Source: UMGS1590 sp900552455 (GTDB lineage Bacteria > Bacillota > Peptococcia > Peptococcales > Peptococcaceae). From it: DNA of 64,000 bases. The position numbers were made by a program, and so were the translations under genes. The notes under the pieces were generated by a model. The model made no database searches. It was not told where the DNA came from and was given only the letters and a program-made list of their open reading frames with translations. The stretch covers positions 744,001 to 808,000 of the forward strand of contig OZ007004.1 in assembly GCA_963931105.1 (NCBI GenBank). The letters run 5' to 3'. Positions 35,271 to 43,618 of the stretch are shown piece by piece; the stretch's first letter is position 1; the number at the start of each line of letters is the position of its first letter.

Positions 35271-36215
35271 CTATTCAATACATTCACAGGCGCTGCCATT
35301 TGTCAGGCAGCAGGTAAATTTTTCACGGATAATATCCAGCATGCGGATTTCATTGATAGACAAATTTTTCAGATCCGGATAAATCAGATAGTAACTGATC
35401 CTTGTCTCTAAATCCTTCACCGGAATTGCCTGAATCAGTCCGCTTTTCAAGAAGTAACTGCTACGTGTCGTCATTTCTGGGAAAATTGCCGCTGCGCCAT
35501 CTTCTGCAACAAGCTGGAAAATACTCTCGCGGCTATCGAGTCGAAATGCTCGATCAGGATTAAAATATACGCGATAAAACTCCGATATGTCATCTGTCAT
35601 GTCAGAATAATAAGCCAGTGTCAGCTGTTTTAGTTCGTCCTTGGTCAGAAACTCTTTCTTAGCCAAAGGATTCTTGCTGCTAAGCAAAAGGCAGCGTTCA
35701 TCTTCAACCAGCTTTTCGACGGTCAACTCTCGATGTGCGGCCTCCTTCAAAAAATCCTCTTCCTTCTCCTGCGAATATGAGCTAACCCCGATGTTTACAG
35801 CACTGTTCGAAATTAAGCGCAACATGTGCTGTGGCGTCGAAGCGTACATAAACACAGACAAGTTCGGATATTTCTTTTGCAATTCCAAAATGATCGTGTT
35901 CGACATCGCAACACAAACAGAGGGCGTCGCCTGGATGTGTACATTTCCGCTGAGCGTATATTCTTTGTCCTCAGATAGATACCAGTTCTGAATAATATCC
36001 ATAATCCGTTGCGCATCCTGCACCACCCGAGCGCCATCCTCCGTGAGAATGACGCCCTTTTTGGTACGAGTAAGGAGCGGATAATTGAGCTCTTCTTCCA
36101 AAGAATTAATGGCAATGCTCAGAGCTGGCTGAGTAATATAGAGATTATGTGCAGCCTTGTTGATCGATTTACTATTTGCAATCTCAATCAAATAACGAAG
36201 TTGTTCCAATCTCAT
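35271..36215 (-). CDS. LysR-family regulator between the two flavoenzyme genes
   Basis: 314 residues. The LysR winged helix at 1-60 (MRLEQLRYLIEIANSKSINK; LYITQPALSIAINSLEEELN) is followed by the two-lobed inducer-binding domain (HIQATPSVCVAMSNTIILEL; NIGVSSYSQEKEEDF). It lies on the same strand between the two enoate-reductase-like genes, so it probably regulates them and perhaps the DASS gene at 38473, with the imported acid as inducer (inference). Stop is TAG. An unusual Cys-rich tail (CCLTNGSACECIE) ends the protein. Confidence 0.9.
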   Translation of the reverse strand: MRLEQLRYLIEIANSKSINKAAHNLYITQPALSIAINSLEEELNYPLLTRTKKGVILTEDGARVVQDAQRIMDIIQNWYLSEDKEYTLSGNVHIQATPSVCVAMSNTIILELQKKYPNLSVFMYASTPQHMLRLISNSAVNIGVSSYSQEKEEDFLKEAAHRELTVEKLVEDERCLLLSSKNPLAKKEFLTKDELKQLTLAYYSDMTDDISEFYRVYFNPDRAFRLDSRESIFQLVAEDGAAAIFPEMTTRSSYFLKSGLIQAIPVKDLETRISYYLIYPDLKNLSINEIRMLDIIREKFTCCLTNGSACECIE

Positions 36216-36305
36216 AGCGAAGCCCCCTCATTCTTATTCGTTGTTAATGGTAATAGCAGCTTTACTCATTACAATACTTTACCATACATTGAGAAGGGTG
36301 ACAAA

Positions 36306-38309
36306 TTAAAGGATATATCCTGCATCGAAACCGGTTTCAACAGCGTTCTGCATATTGGACGCTTTCTTGCAGTCCCCGACATTGATAACATCGAAAGCAA
36401 CATCCTTGAAAGAATCACGCACTTCGGTGAGCGCACGAGTTCCAGTGCTAACGATAACGCTGTCAGCGTCAAGGAACTGTTCTCCATCATCATTCTTGAT
36501 CTTTACGCCACTGTCTGTAATTTCCATAGCCTGAGTATCAAGATAAGTTGTGACCTTCTCCTGATCCATCCATTCAAGAATCGACATGCGTTCAGTCAAC
36601 TCTGCATTACCGGCTACAAAATGCGTCATTTCAACAACACTGCATTCATGACCGAGGCCTGAAAGATGGATCGATAATTCACAACCGATGTCGCCACCAC
36701 CGATAATAACCACTTTCTTACCGAGTTTATCTTCATTACCAAAAACATCAAAAGCCATGGTTGCATTTTCAATGCCTGGAATTGGTGGAACAATCTGCTC
36801 TGCACCAACTGCAACGATGGCTGCATCAACATCCATTTCGCTGATCAGTTCAGGCGTCGCTTCAGTTTCCATGAGCAGTTTGATATGAGGATGCTTTTTG
36901 ACCTGGCGTTCCAGCCATTCATGATAAGCCTTCATTTCTTTCTTGAACCAGAGCCCATCAGAGAGCAATGCCTGGCCGCCGAGTTTATCAGTCTTTTCGA
37001 TAAGCGTGACATCATGTCCGCGGTCACCAGCAGATAATGCTGCATTCATCCCGGCAGGGCCACCACCAATAACGGCGATCTTTTTGAGCTTGGTTGGTTT
37101 TGGGAACAATTCCTTACTGATGCCCTGCATAGACAACGGATTGACTACGCAACGACGATCGAAACTGACTTCAGTAGCCATCGCCAGTTCTTTGCCAGCG
37201 ACTCGAGCCTTACGACGTCCGTGGTCGAGGCAGTAGCAGCAACGCAAGCATGGACGAATATCTTCTTCGCGACCTTCTTTAACTTTATTGACCCAATCAT
37301 GGTCAGCGATGGCTGCACGCGCCATGAGGACATAATCCGCTTTGCCATCCGCCAGCAACGCTTCTGCACGAGCTGGATCCTGGATTGCACCAACAACACC
37401 AATAGGAATCTTAACGCCCGGCGTATTCTTGATGATCTCGCTGGCATATGCATTGTGTTCGGTTGGGAAATAATTGGTTGGATGCATCTTTGGACGACTT
37501 GTAACGTCGACACGCGTACCGCAAGTAATATGGATCATATCAACATACTCCTGCAAAAGCAGAACCTGCTGAGCAGCGTCTTCTGGCAAAATGCCACCTT
37601 CCATTTCGTCGTTACCATTGAGACGCAGCTCAATGATAAGATCATCGCCGATGACATCGCGGATGGCTTTCAGCGCCATAATTGGGAAGCGGCAACGATT
37701 TTCTACAGAGCCGCCAAATTCATCGGTGCGTGTGTTGGTGATTGGTGACAGGAAATCATGGAAAAGCCAACCATGCGCCATGTGCACCATGATACCATCA
37801 AAACCAGAGCGTCGCGCCTGGCTTGCAAATTCACGGCAAAGCTGAAGAACCTCTTCCATATCATCGCGATCCATACCTTTGACAGGCTTGCCCTGATACT
37901 CGCCATCAGCAGCTGCTTTCAGTTCCAAGCCCTTAGCAACCATGCAACGGCCGCCGTGAATCAATTCAGCAAAGGTTTTCCCATTATAAGCATGAACAGA
38001 ACGCTGCAAGAGATGCATATTCATATAGTTGACATCATCAACATCCATGTTGAACACGCCTGCATGCGCACCTTCCTTTGGAATCTCCATTGGCAGTGCC
38101 ACAGAAGAGAATCCACCGCGGATGAATTCGGTCCAGTGTTCAACGCCGAAAATGTTGATACGGCCATTATCGGCACCACCACCCGTGGCAACGATACCAA
38201 CAGGAGACATCATGATACGATTGTTGAAAACAACTTCATTTTTCCCGCGTTTGATAACAAGTGGATCAAACAAATGCGGATACTTTTCTTTATACGCAGG
38301 TTTTGACAT
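36306..38309 (-). CDS. 2-Enoate reductase/2,4-dienoyl-CoA reductase-like flavoenzyme B
   Basis: Paralogue of the enzyme at 33210, 667 residues, same architecture: FMN barrel with HMAHGWLFHDFLSPITNTRT and FGGSVENRCRF, cluster Cys in CLRCCYCLDHGRRKARV plus a downstream RRCVVNP Cys, FAD motif IAVIGGGPAGMNAALSAGDR and NAD(P) motif KVVIIGGGDIGCELSIHL. The active-site Tyr is again Trp. AAAGGAG precedes the ATG at 38309. Two diverged copies side by side suggest different unsaturated substrates or successive steps. The coding sequence is more AT-rich than the housekeeping genes to the right. Confidence 0.88.
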   Translation of the reverse strand: MSKPAYKEKYPHLFDPLVIKRGKNEVVFNNRIMMSPVGIVATGGGADNGRINIFGVEHWTEFIRGGFSSVALPMEIPKEGAHAGVFNMDVDDVNYMNMHLLQRSVHAYNGKTFAELIHGGRCMVAKGLELKAAADGEYQGKPVKGMDRDDMEEVLQLCREFASQARRSGFDGIMVHMAHGWLFHDFLSPITNTRTDEFGGSVENRCRFPIMALKAIRDVIGDDLIIELRLNGNDEMEGGILPEDAAQQVLLLQEYVDMIHITCGTRVDVTSRPKMHPTNYFPTEHNAYASEIIKNTPGVKIPIGVVGAIQDPARAEALLADGKADYVLMARAAIADHDWVNKVKEGREEDIRPCLRCCYCLDHGRRKARVAGKELAMATEVSFDRRCVVNPLSMQGISKELFPKPTKLKKIAVIGGGPAGMNAALSAGDRGHDVTLIEKTDKLGGQALLSDGLWFKKEMKAYHEWLERQVKKHPHIKLLMETEATPELISEMDVDAAIVAVGAEQIVPPIPGIENATMAFDVFGNEDKLGKKVVIIGGGDIGCELSIHLSGLGHECSVVEMTHFVAGNAELTERMSILEWMDQEKVTTYLDTQAMEITDSGVKIKNDDGEQFLDADSVIVSTGTRALTEVRDSFKDVAFDVINVGDCKKASNMQNAVETGFDAGYIL

Positions 38310-38362
38310 AATATCGCTCCTTTATCACTTTATTCTGAAACTAATTGACTCTTTAAGTATAG

Positions 38363-38397
38363 CGCTGTTCTCGCTCTCATGCGAGAACAGCGTTTTT
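38363..38397. terminator. Hairpin between DASS and flavoenzyme B genes
   Basis: CGCTGTTCTCGC and GCGAGAACAGCG pair perfectly around TCTCAT. The T tract (TTTTTATA) is on the plus strand and the minus-strand tail is CTATACTT, so efficiency on the coding strand is uncertain. Confidence 0.7.
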
Positions 38398-38472
38398 ATA
38401 GCGTGTTATTCGCCAGAATTTATAACAAACGCCATTTTTTCGCGCCCATTATAAATTCCATTTAAGGAATGC

Positions 38473-39939
38473 TTAGCCCAACAGCAGCGAGCCAAGAGGA
38501 TAGATGATAAAGATCGTAACGATCAAATTGAACAAACTGCAAACCGTCCCGTTAATATATGCAGATTTGCCAGGGACCCAGTCTTTGTCACCATGAAGCA
38601 TAGCACCGGTAGCGCTGGCAGGAGGTGTGATCATACCAACGTTGCAGGCTGCCATCATGCAGGAGATCAGAGTTGGCAGGTTTGCACCGAGCGCAGTACC
38701 AATAGAAAGAACAATAGGGGTAAAGAGCACGCAAACGGCCTGGTTATTGGCAACATTCGTCAGGATGCAGCAGATGATGCTGATGATAACGATGAACATG
38801 AATGGGCTCTTTCCTTCAACAATAGGAGTAACAGCACTGGTAATCCATGCAGAAATACCAGCTTCTTCAGAAGTAAATGCACCGGAGATAGACATCGCCG
38901 CAGCGAGCAGGAAGAGAAGGTTCCAAGAGACATTCTTAGCAAACAGCTGATTGAATGTGATGCCGCCCTTAAACTGGCAGGCCACAAAGAATACCACTGC
39001 AATAGCCAGAATACCAACATTACCAATGTTCTTCAGCACACCTACGCCAGGAATGGTAGCTGGCAGCAGGTTAGGGATAACCAAAAGCAGAAGAACGACA
39101 ACAAAGTAACCAAGAACAAATTTCTGATAACTGGTCAGCTTCATTTCTTTGTTAGGATCGATCTTGCAATCAACAATAGGTTTTACGTCAGGCTTTACAA
39201 TAAACTTCACCCAAAGCATGAAAAGCACAAAAGCAACAACCGTGGAAGCAGCGATAACGACCATAAATGGCCCCATGGCAATGGATTCACCAGTATTCGC
39301 TTCATACACGCCGAACACGATCAGTGGCAGAGACTTAAAAGGCAGGATCAAATAGCTCGTAGAGCCAATGTAGACAAGACCAGTCAGCATCAGCATCGGC
39401 CATTTATCTCCAGGCTTAAAGCCATAGATTGTAGCGATACTTTGGATCAGAGGGATCATAACAAGGCAGGCTGCCGTTGCAGATACCATGAAGAAGCAGA
39501 CAATACCAGCAATCATCAGAAGAACAGACAGCATCCAAGGTTTCCCATAGGCGATCTTTCTGGTCGCAATCCATTCAGCAACAAATTCGATAATACCAGC
39601 CGAGTTCAGGATATTTGTAAAAAGGAAGAAAAAGAGCATCAGGAGAACAGTATTGTTACCAAAGCCACTTGCAAACGAATCCTGGACCGTCGTGTAATCG
39701 GTCAGCCCCATCAACACCAGACAGGCAATACTAGGCCAAACGACGTTACCAACAACCAGCCAGCCATAGAGCGTACCAATAAAGATACCGAGGATTTCAA
39801 CACCAAGCGGTGTCAGCGGATCAACGACCGGACAAACATACTTGAAGCCAATCATGATCGCCAGCGTAATAATACTATTGATAATGTAGGCTGGAGAGAT
39901 TCCTAACTTCACTTGAGTAGGAATGGACTTTTCGCTCAT
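38473..39939 (-). CDS. DASS (SLC13-like) anion transporter beside the enoate reductases
   Basis: Polytopic membrane transporter, 488 residues, about 12 hydrophobic segments. SFASGFGNNTVLLMLFFFLF and VSATAACLVMIPLIQSIATI lie in the first half, TNVANNQAVCVLFTPIVLSI and PPASATGAMLHGDKDWV in the second, matching the two-fold DASS repeat. Probably Na+-coupled import of a di- or monocarboxylate. Upstream of flavoenzyme B on the same strand, with a hairpin between. The arrangement suggests it brings in the enoate substrate (inference). GGGGTG precedes the ATG at 39939. Confidence 0.88.
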   Translation of the reverse strand: MSEKSIPTQVKLGISPAYIINSIITLAIMIGFKYVCPVVDPLTPLGVEILGIFIGTLYGWLVVGNVVWPSIACLVLMGLTDYTTVQDSFASGFGNNTVLLMLFFFLFTNILNSAGIIEFVAEWIATRKIAYGKPWMLSVLLMIAGIVCFFMVSATAACLVMIPLIQSIATIYGFKPGDKWPMLMLTGLVYIGSTSYLILPFKSLPLIVFGVYEANTGESIAMGPFMVVIAASTVVAFVLFMLWVKFIVKPDVKPIVDCKIDPNKEMKLTSYQKFVLGYFVVVLLLLVIPNLLPATIPGVGVLKNIGNVGILAIAVVFFVACQFKGGITFNQLFAKNVSWNLLFLLAAAMSISGAFTSEEAGISAWITSAVTPIVEGKSPFMFIVIISIICCILTNVANNQAVCVLFTPIVLSIGTALGANLPTLISCMMAACNVGMITPPASATGAMLHGDKDWVPGKSAYINGTVCSLFNLIVTIFIIYPLGSLLLG

Positions 39940-40223
39940 AATATAAACACCCCTTCATTTTTCAACAATTTCGACAAGTTCCGTAAGAAGGATCGATCAT
40001 TTCTTATAAATAAATTATATAGCATCCATCCCGATTTCAACAATGGCACCGATTATATAATCTGTTATAAAGGGAATATATAAGCTCAACAACCACTTTC
40101 ATCGTCAAAAAAAATAATAAGCGCAAAGCACTCAGCGTTGTCGCGAATGATATGATTATGATGTAGCAACTATCTAAAAGTAATAGCTGCTATTTTTGAG
40201 ATCTTCTCGTAAAAAAGAGAAAG
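39940..40223. promoter_or_regulatory. AT-rich upstream region of the DASS gene
   Basis: About 280 AT-rich bases upstream of the minus-strand transporter gene, so it should contain its promoter. No gene, repeat or clear operator seen. Confidence 0.35.
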
Positions 40224-40252
40224 CCCTATTTTGGCATCTCGCCAAAATAGGG
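40224..40252 (-). terminator. Terminator after the CxC protein gene
   Basis: CCCTATTTTGGC pairs perfectly with GCCAAAATAGGG around ATCTC. The minus-strand tail is CTTTCTCTTTTTT. Confidence 0.88.
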
Positions 40253-40318
40253 TTTATCTACAGTTTATCCTTTGAAAGCTTCTTCAAAGATTTTTTCACA
40301 TCAATCTTTACTTTTCAC

Positions 40319-40672
40319 TCAACCAAGCATCTGATCTTTCTTTCCAAGAATGGCTTCGCATGCTGCACAGGCTGGGCAGTCGCAGTAGAGCTTGCCGGCT
40401 GCTTTGAGGTCGCGGCCGTGCTGGGCGACGCCTTTGGCTGCTTCTTCGCCGCCGAAGACCTGGGCGCCTGCTGGAGATTCTGCGAAGGCGATGAGGCCGT
40501 CGAGTGGCATGATGTCGGCTTCGAGTTCGGCGATGTAGGCCTTGTTGGCTGCTTCGCCTTTGTCGCTGGCGAGCCATGCTTCGGCTGCAGCTTTGCATTC
40601 TGCGGCGGTGGTTGGCGCTGCGATGAGGGCGTTGGTCTGTTCAACTACAAAATCGAGTACTGCTTTTTCCAT
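40319..40672 (-). CDS. Small cysteine-motif protein, type often annotated Hsp90-like
   Basis: 117 residues, soluble and helical. The C-terminus holds a CDCPACAAC motif, probably a metal or redox site. The central LEADIMPLDGLIAFAESPAGAQ phrase matches, from memory, a clostridial family routinely labelled molecular chaperone Hsp90 although it has none of the Hsp90 domains. I treat that label as unreliable. AAGGTGG lies before the ATG and a good terminator follows. Isolated gene; function unknown. Confidence 0.72.
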   Translation of the reverse strand: MEKAVLDFVVEQTNALIAAPTTAAECKAAAEAWLASDKGEAANKAYIAELEADIMPLDGLIAFAESPAGAQVFGGEEAAKGVAQHGRDLKAAGKLYCDCPACAACEAILGKKDQMLG

Positions 40673-40774
40673 AATAAGGATTCCACCTTTCGTGATTTTA
40701 TCTGGTTATATTGTACCATAAATCCACGGGTTCGGCGCGAAAAATCACAACCAATACGAAAGCAAGCGCTCCTG

Positions 40775-41773
40775 TCATTTCCGCACCATATTGCTCACAG
40801 CATCGATTGCTCCGTACAGCACACCAGCGACAGGCCAAATGATCCAAGTACGGTACCACTCCCAGGTGAGGAAGCTCCAAAGGAGATAGATCGCGGTGAC
40901 AATGCACCAGTAAGCGATAGCGATGGGCGCCATTTTTCGATTGCGCAGCTTCTTCTCGCGGCTGTAGTCGCCTTCCTCGAGCAAACGCTGATAACCGCCC
41001 TGGATGGTGCAGGTGAGCACAATATTGTGAACGCCGAAAGCGACGATGAGCAGCGTGATGCAAAAGCCGACAACGCCAAACATGGTCTCTGCGTCGCCAT
41101 CAACGGCTGCGCAGATGAAAAGTGGAGCTGCAGCGAGGATGCAAAGCCCGATGCCGACCATCAAGCGCTGGCTGTGCTGGGCAGCGTAATCATTCTTCCG
41201 CTTTTCAACCACGCCGTGTACGCCGTAAGCGAGCTCGATGGGCTGCTTTTCGAGGAATTCATAGGCTTCAAGCTGACGCCCGTAAAGGATGAACTGGGCG
41301 ACGCCGCAGGCAACGAACAATAAGAGCACTGGCAGTCCGACGGCAGGCACGCTCCACTCAGGCAGCAGAAAGCCGCCTTCTTCGTAAGAGAGGCCGCCGA
41401 GCAAAAAGAGCACGATCGGCGAAAGAATGCAAAGCGTCACGCCGCGGGCGATGCGCGGGGCGGCCATCTGCACCATGCTCATATAATGATAGGCGTCCTC
41501 CATCGTAATCAGGCGCGCCGTTTCGTCGCTTGCCTGCGGCGCATCCACCGTCGGCGCCGCATCGTCGATCGGTTCGGCGTCATCCTTCAATAAATAGTCG
41601 GTGGAGACGCCGAAAATTGTGCTCATTTTCAGGATACGGTCGAGGTCCGGGATAGATTGGCCGCTCTCCCATTTGGACACGCTCTGGCGGCTGACGCCGA
41701 GCTGGCTGGCGAGCTCTTCCTGGGACCAGCCGTTTTTCTTTCGTAAATCGATAATTTTATCTGCGAGGATCAT
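40775..41773 (-). CDS. XRE HTH regulator with membrane domain
   Basis: 332 residues. Residues 1-65 are a Cro/CI HTH (LRKKNGWSQEELASQLGVSR; VSKWESGQSIPDLDRIL). An acidic linker follows, then five or six hydrophobic helices (about 105-330). Membrane-tethered XRE regulators of this kind are common in Firmicutes and are thought to sense envelope signals. GGGAGCG precedes the ATG. Monocistronic; target unknown. Confidence 0.85.
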   Translation of the reverse strand: MILADKIIDLRKKNGWSQEELASQLGVSRQSVSKWESGQSIPDLDRILKMSTIFGVSTDYLLKDDAEPIDDAAPTVDAPQASDETARLITMEDAYHYMSMVQMAAPRIARGVTLCILSPIVLFLLGGLSYEEGGFLLPEWSVPAVGLPVLLLFVACGVAQFILYGRQLEAYEFLEKQPIELAYGVHGVVEKRKNDYAAQHSQRLMVGIGLCILAAAPLFICAAVDGDAETMFGVVGFCITLLIVAFGVHNIVLTCTIQGGYQRLLEEGDYSREKKLRNRKMAPIAIAYWCIVTAIYLLWSFLTWEWYRTWIIWPVAGVLYGAIDAVSNMVRK

Positions 41774-42056
41774 GAGGATCGCTCCCTTCGTTTTTTTGCT
41801 GAGGCTTCCTGCCTCTGCACATTTATCCTAACAAAAGGGTGGGTTGCGCACCACCAAGCGGCCTTGGAAATTTGTCAACTGGCGGTTGCATCCGCATGGT
41901 TAAGCGAAAAATGCATGGTATGTTTTCGTCTTCTTCATTATGCGGGAAAGGCTGCTTTTCTGCAAGAGCAGAATCACGAAGGCAGGAAATTTTTTCTGCG
42001 AGCGCTGAAAGCGGCAAAGCGATTTTCATTTTCACATAATCCTGCGCAGCAAAAAA

Positions 42057-42083
42057 CCCGGGCTTCCAATCTGGAAGCTCGGG
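42057..42083 (-). terminator. Terminator after murA
   Basis: CCCGGGCTTCC pairs with GGAAGCTCGGG around AATCT, one mismatch, with a TTTTTTG tail on the minus strand. It lies 17 bases past the murA stop. Confidence 0.9.
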
Positions 42084-42099
42084 CTTATGACGATCGTGT

Positions 42100-43434
42100 T
42101 CATTCGCCGTCGTCGATGCGACGGATATTTGCGCCAAGGCTTTCGAATTTGCCGATGAGGTCTTCGTAGCCGCGATCGAGATGGTAGAGATCGCTGACGG
42201 TGGTCTCTCCTTCGGCAGCAAGGCCGGCGATGATGAGCGCTGCGGCAGCACGCAGATCGGTGGCGCGCACGGAGGCGCCGTGCAGCTTTTCTACGCCGCT
42301 GATAAAAGCGGTGCGTCCTTCGGTCTGGATATTGGCGCCGAGCTTGCGCAGCTCGTCGACGTGCATGAAGCGATTTTCAAAAATGGTCTCTGTAACCTGG
42401 CTGGTACCTTCGGCGAGGGTGAGATAGGCCATGAACTGGCTCTGCATATCTGTTGGGAAGCCTGGGTACGGCAGGGTTTTGATATCGACAGGCAGGATCT
42501 TGTCTGCGCCGTGCACGGTAACGGTGTTGTTCACTTCATCGACTTCGATGGTGGCGCCGCTCTCAACGATCTTGTCGAGAACAGGACGCAGATGGTCGGC
42601 GATGCAGTTGGTCACACGCACGGTGCTGCCGGTAATGGCGCCGGCGAGCAGATAGCTGCCTGCTTCGATGCGGTCAGGAATGATGGTATGGTTGGCGCCG
42701 TGGAGCGCTTCCACGCCTTCGATGCGGATCACGCCGGTGCCTGCGCCACGAACTTTTGCGCCCATGGCGTTGAGGAAATTGGCGAGATCGACGATCTCTG
42801 GCTCTTCGGCGGCGTTTTCGATGGTGGTGGTGCCTTCAGCAAGGCTGGCGGCCATCATCAAATTTTCAGTCGCACCAACGCTTGGCACGCGCAGGAAAAT
42901 GCGGTCGCCCTTCAATCGGCCACCGCCCGGCACTTCTGCGACGACTTCGTCATCGCGGATCTGGATCGACGCACCGAGGATCTCCAGACCCTTCAGATGC
43001 AGATCGATCGGACGCGCACCGATGGCACAGCCACCAGGCAAGCTCAGCACAGCACGTCCAAAGCGCGCCAGAAGCGGCCCCATAATGAGCACCGAAGCAC
43101 GCATTTTTTTGATATATTCTACAGGCGCCTGTACCTTGTCCACAGGCGCTCCGTCGACTTCCATTCGATTGCCCTCGAATGTGATGTCTGCGCCCAGCGA
43201 CAGCAACACATCTTTAATGATCTCAACATCGGCCAAGCGTGGCACATCATCCAGCACACAGCGGCCTTGGGACAGCAATGTTGCGACAATGATTGGCAGG
43301 ACCGCGTTTTTCGCACCGCTGATGCGAACCTCACCGCTCAGCTTGCGGCCCCCGGTAACAATGATCTTATCCAATTCATCTCGGACGAAGCCGACGTCAC
43401 CTCCTTCAATTGCATTATCTTTATTGTAACCCAT
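42100..43434 (-). CDS. murA: UDP-N-acetylglucosamine 1-carboxyvinyltransferase
   Basis: Adds enolpyruvate from PEP to UDP-GlcNAc, the first committed step of peptidoglycan synthesis, in the cytoplasm. 444 residues. Diagnostic segments: SGEVRISGAKNAVLPI, the active-site loop LPGGCAIGARPIDLHLKG with fosfomycin-sensitive Cys (about C136), DRIEAGSYLLAGAI, and PTDMQSQFMAYLTLAEG. The start is problematic. The ATG at 43434 has only a weak ribosome site, while a strong GAAGGAGGTGA lies inside the frame at about 43398-43408 with no ATG or GTG at proper distance. Homologues begin near DKIIVTGG, where this gene has TTG (43374). Stand-alone with its own terminator. Confidence 0.95.
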   Translation of the reverse strand: MGYNKDNAIEGGDVGFVRDELDKIIVTGGRKLSGEVRISGAKNAVLPIIVATLLSQGRCVLDDVPRLADVEIIKDVLLSLGADITFEGNRMEVDGAPVDKVQAPVEYIKKMRASVLIMGPLLARFGRAVLSLPGGCAIGARPIDLHLKGLEILGASIQIRDDEVVAEVPGGGRLKGDRIFLRVPSVGATENLMMAASLAEGTTTIENAAEEPEIVDLANFLNAMGAKVRGAGTGVIRIEGVEALHGANHTIIPDRIEAGSYLLAGAITGSTVRVTNCIADHLRPVLDKIVESGATIEVDEVNNTVTVHGADKILPVDIKTLPYPGFPTDMQSQFMAYLTLAEGTSQVTETIFENRFMHVDELRKLGANIQTEGRTAFISGVEKLHGASVRATDLRAAAALIIAGLAAEGETTVSDLYHLDRGYEDLIGKFESLGANIRRIDDGE

Positions 43435-43519
43435 TCCTGAAAGCAGGTCAATTCCTAACCTTTGTCAGAACCGCCTACAAATAAGTTTTAGCTTCTGTAC
43501 AAACGCACAATCTAATTTG

Positions 43520-43535
43520 TGTGGAAGTCTCCACA
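43520..43535 (+). promoter_or_regulatory. Perfect inverted repeat upstream of citrate synthase
   Basis: TGTGGA-AGTC-TCCACA lies about 11 bases before a TATAAT hexamer (43546-43551), where a -35 element would be. It is a good candidate operator for citrate synthase control. Confidence 0.5.
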
Positions 43536-43545
43536 AGTAATATGT

Positions 43546-43551
43546 TATAAT
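43546..43551 (+). promoter_or_regulatory. -10 element of the citrate synthase promoter
   Basis: A perfect TATAAT about 68 bases before the ATG. No good -35 hexamer stands at 17 bases; the inverted repeat at 43520 occupies that zone. Confidence 0.55.
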
Positions 43552-43618
43552 GGTAGAACAGTCAGAAAATTAACGTTGAATAAATACAAAACCAACCACA
43601 ACCAAAGGAAGTGTTGCA

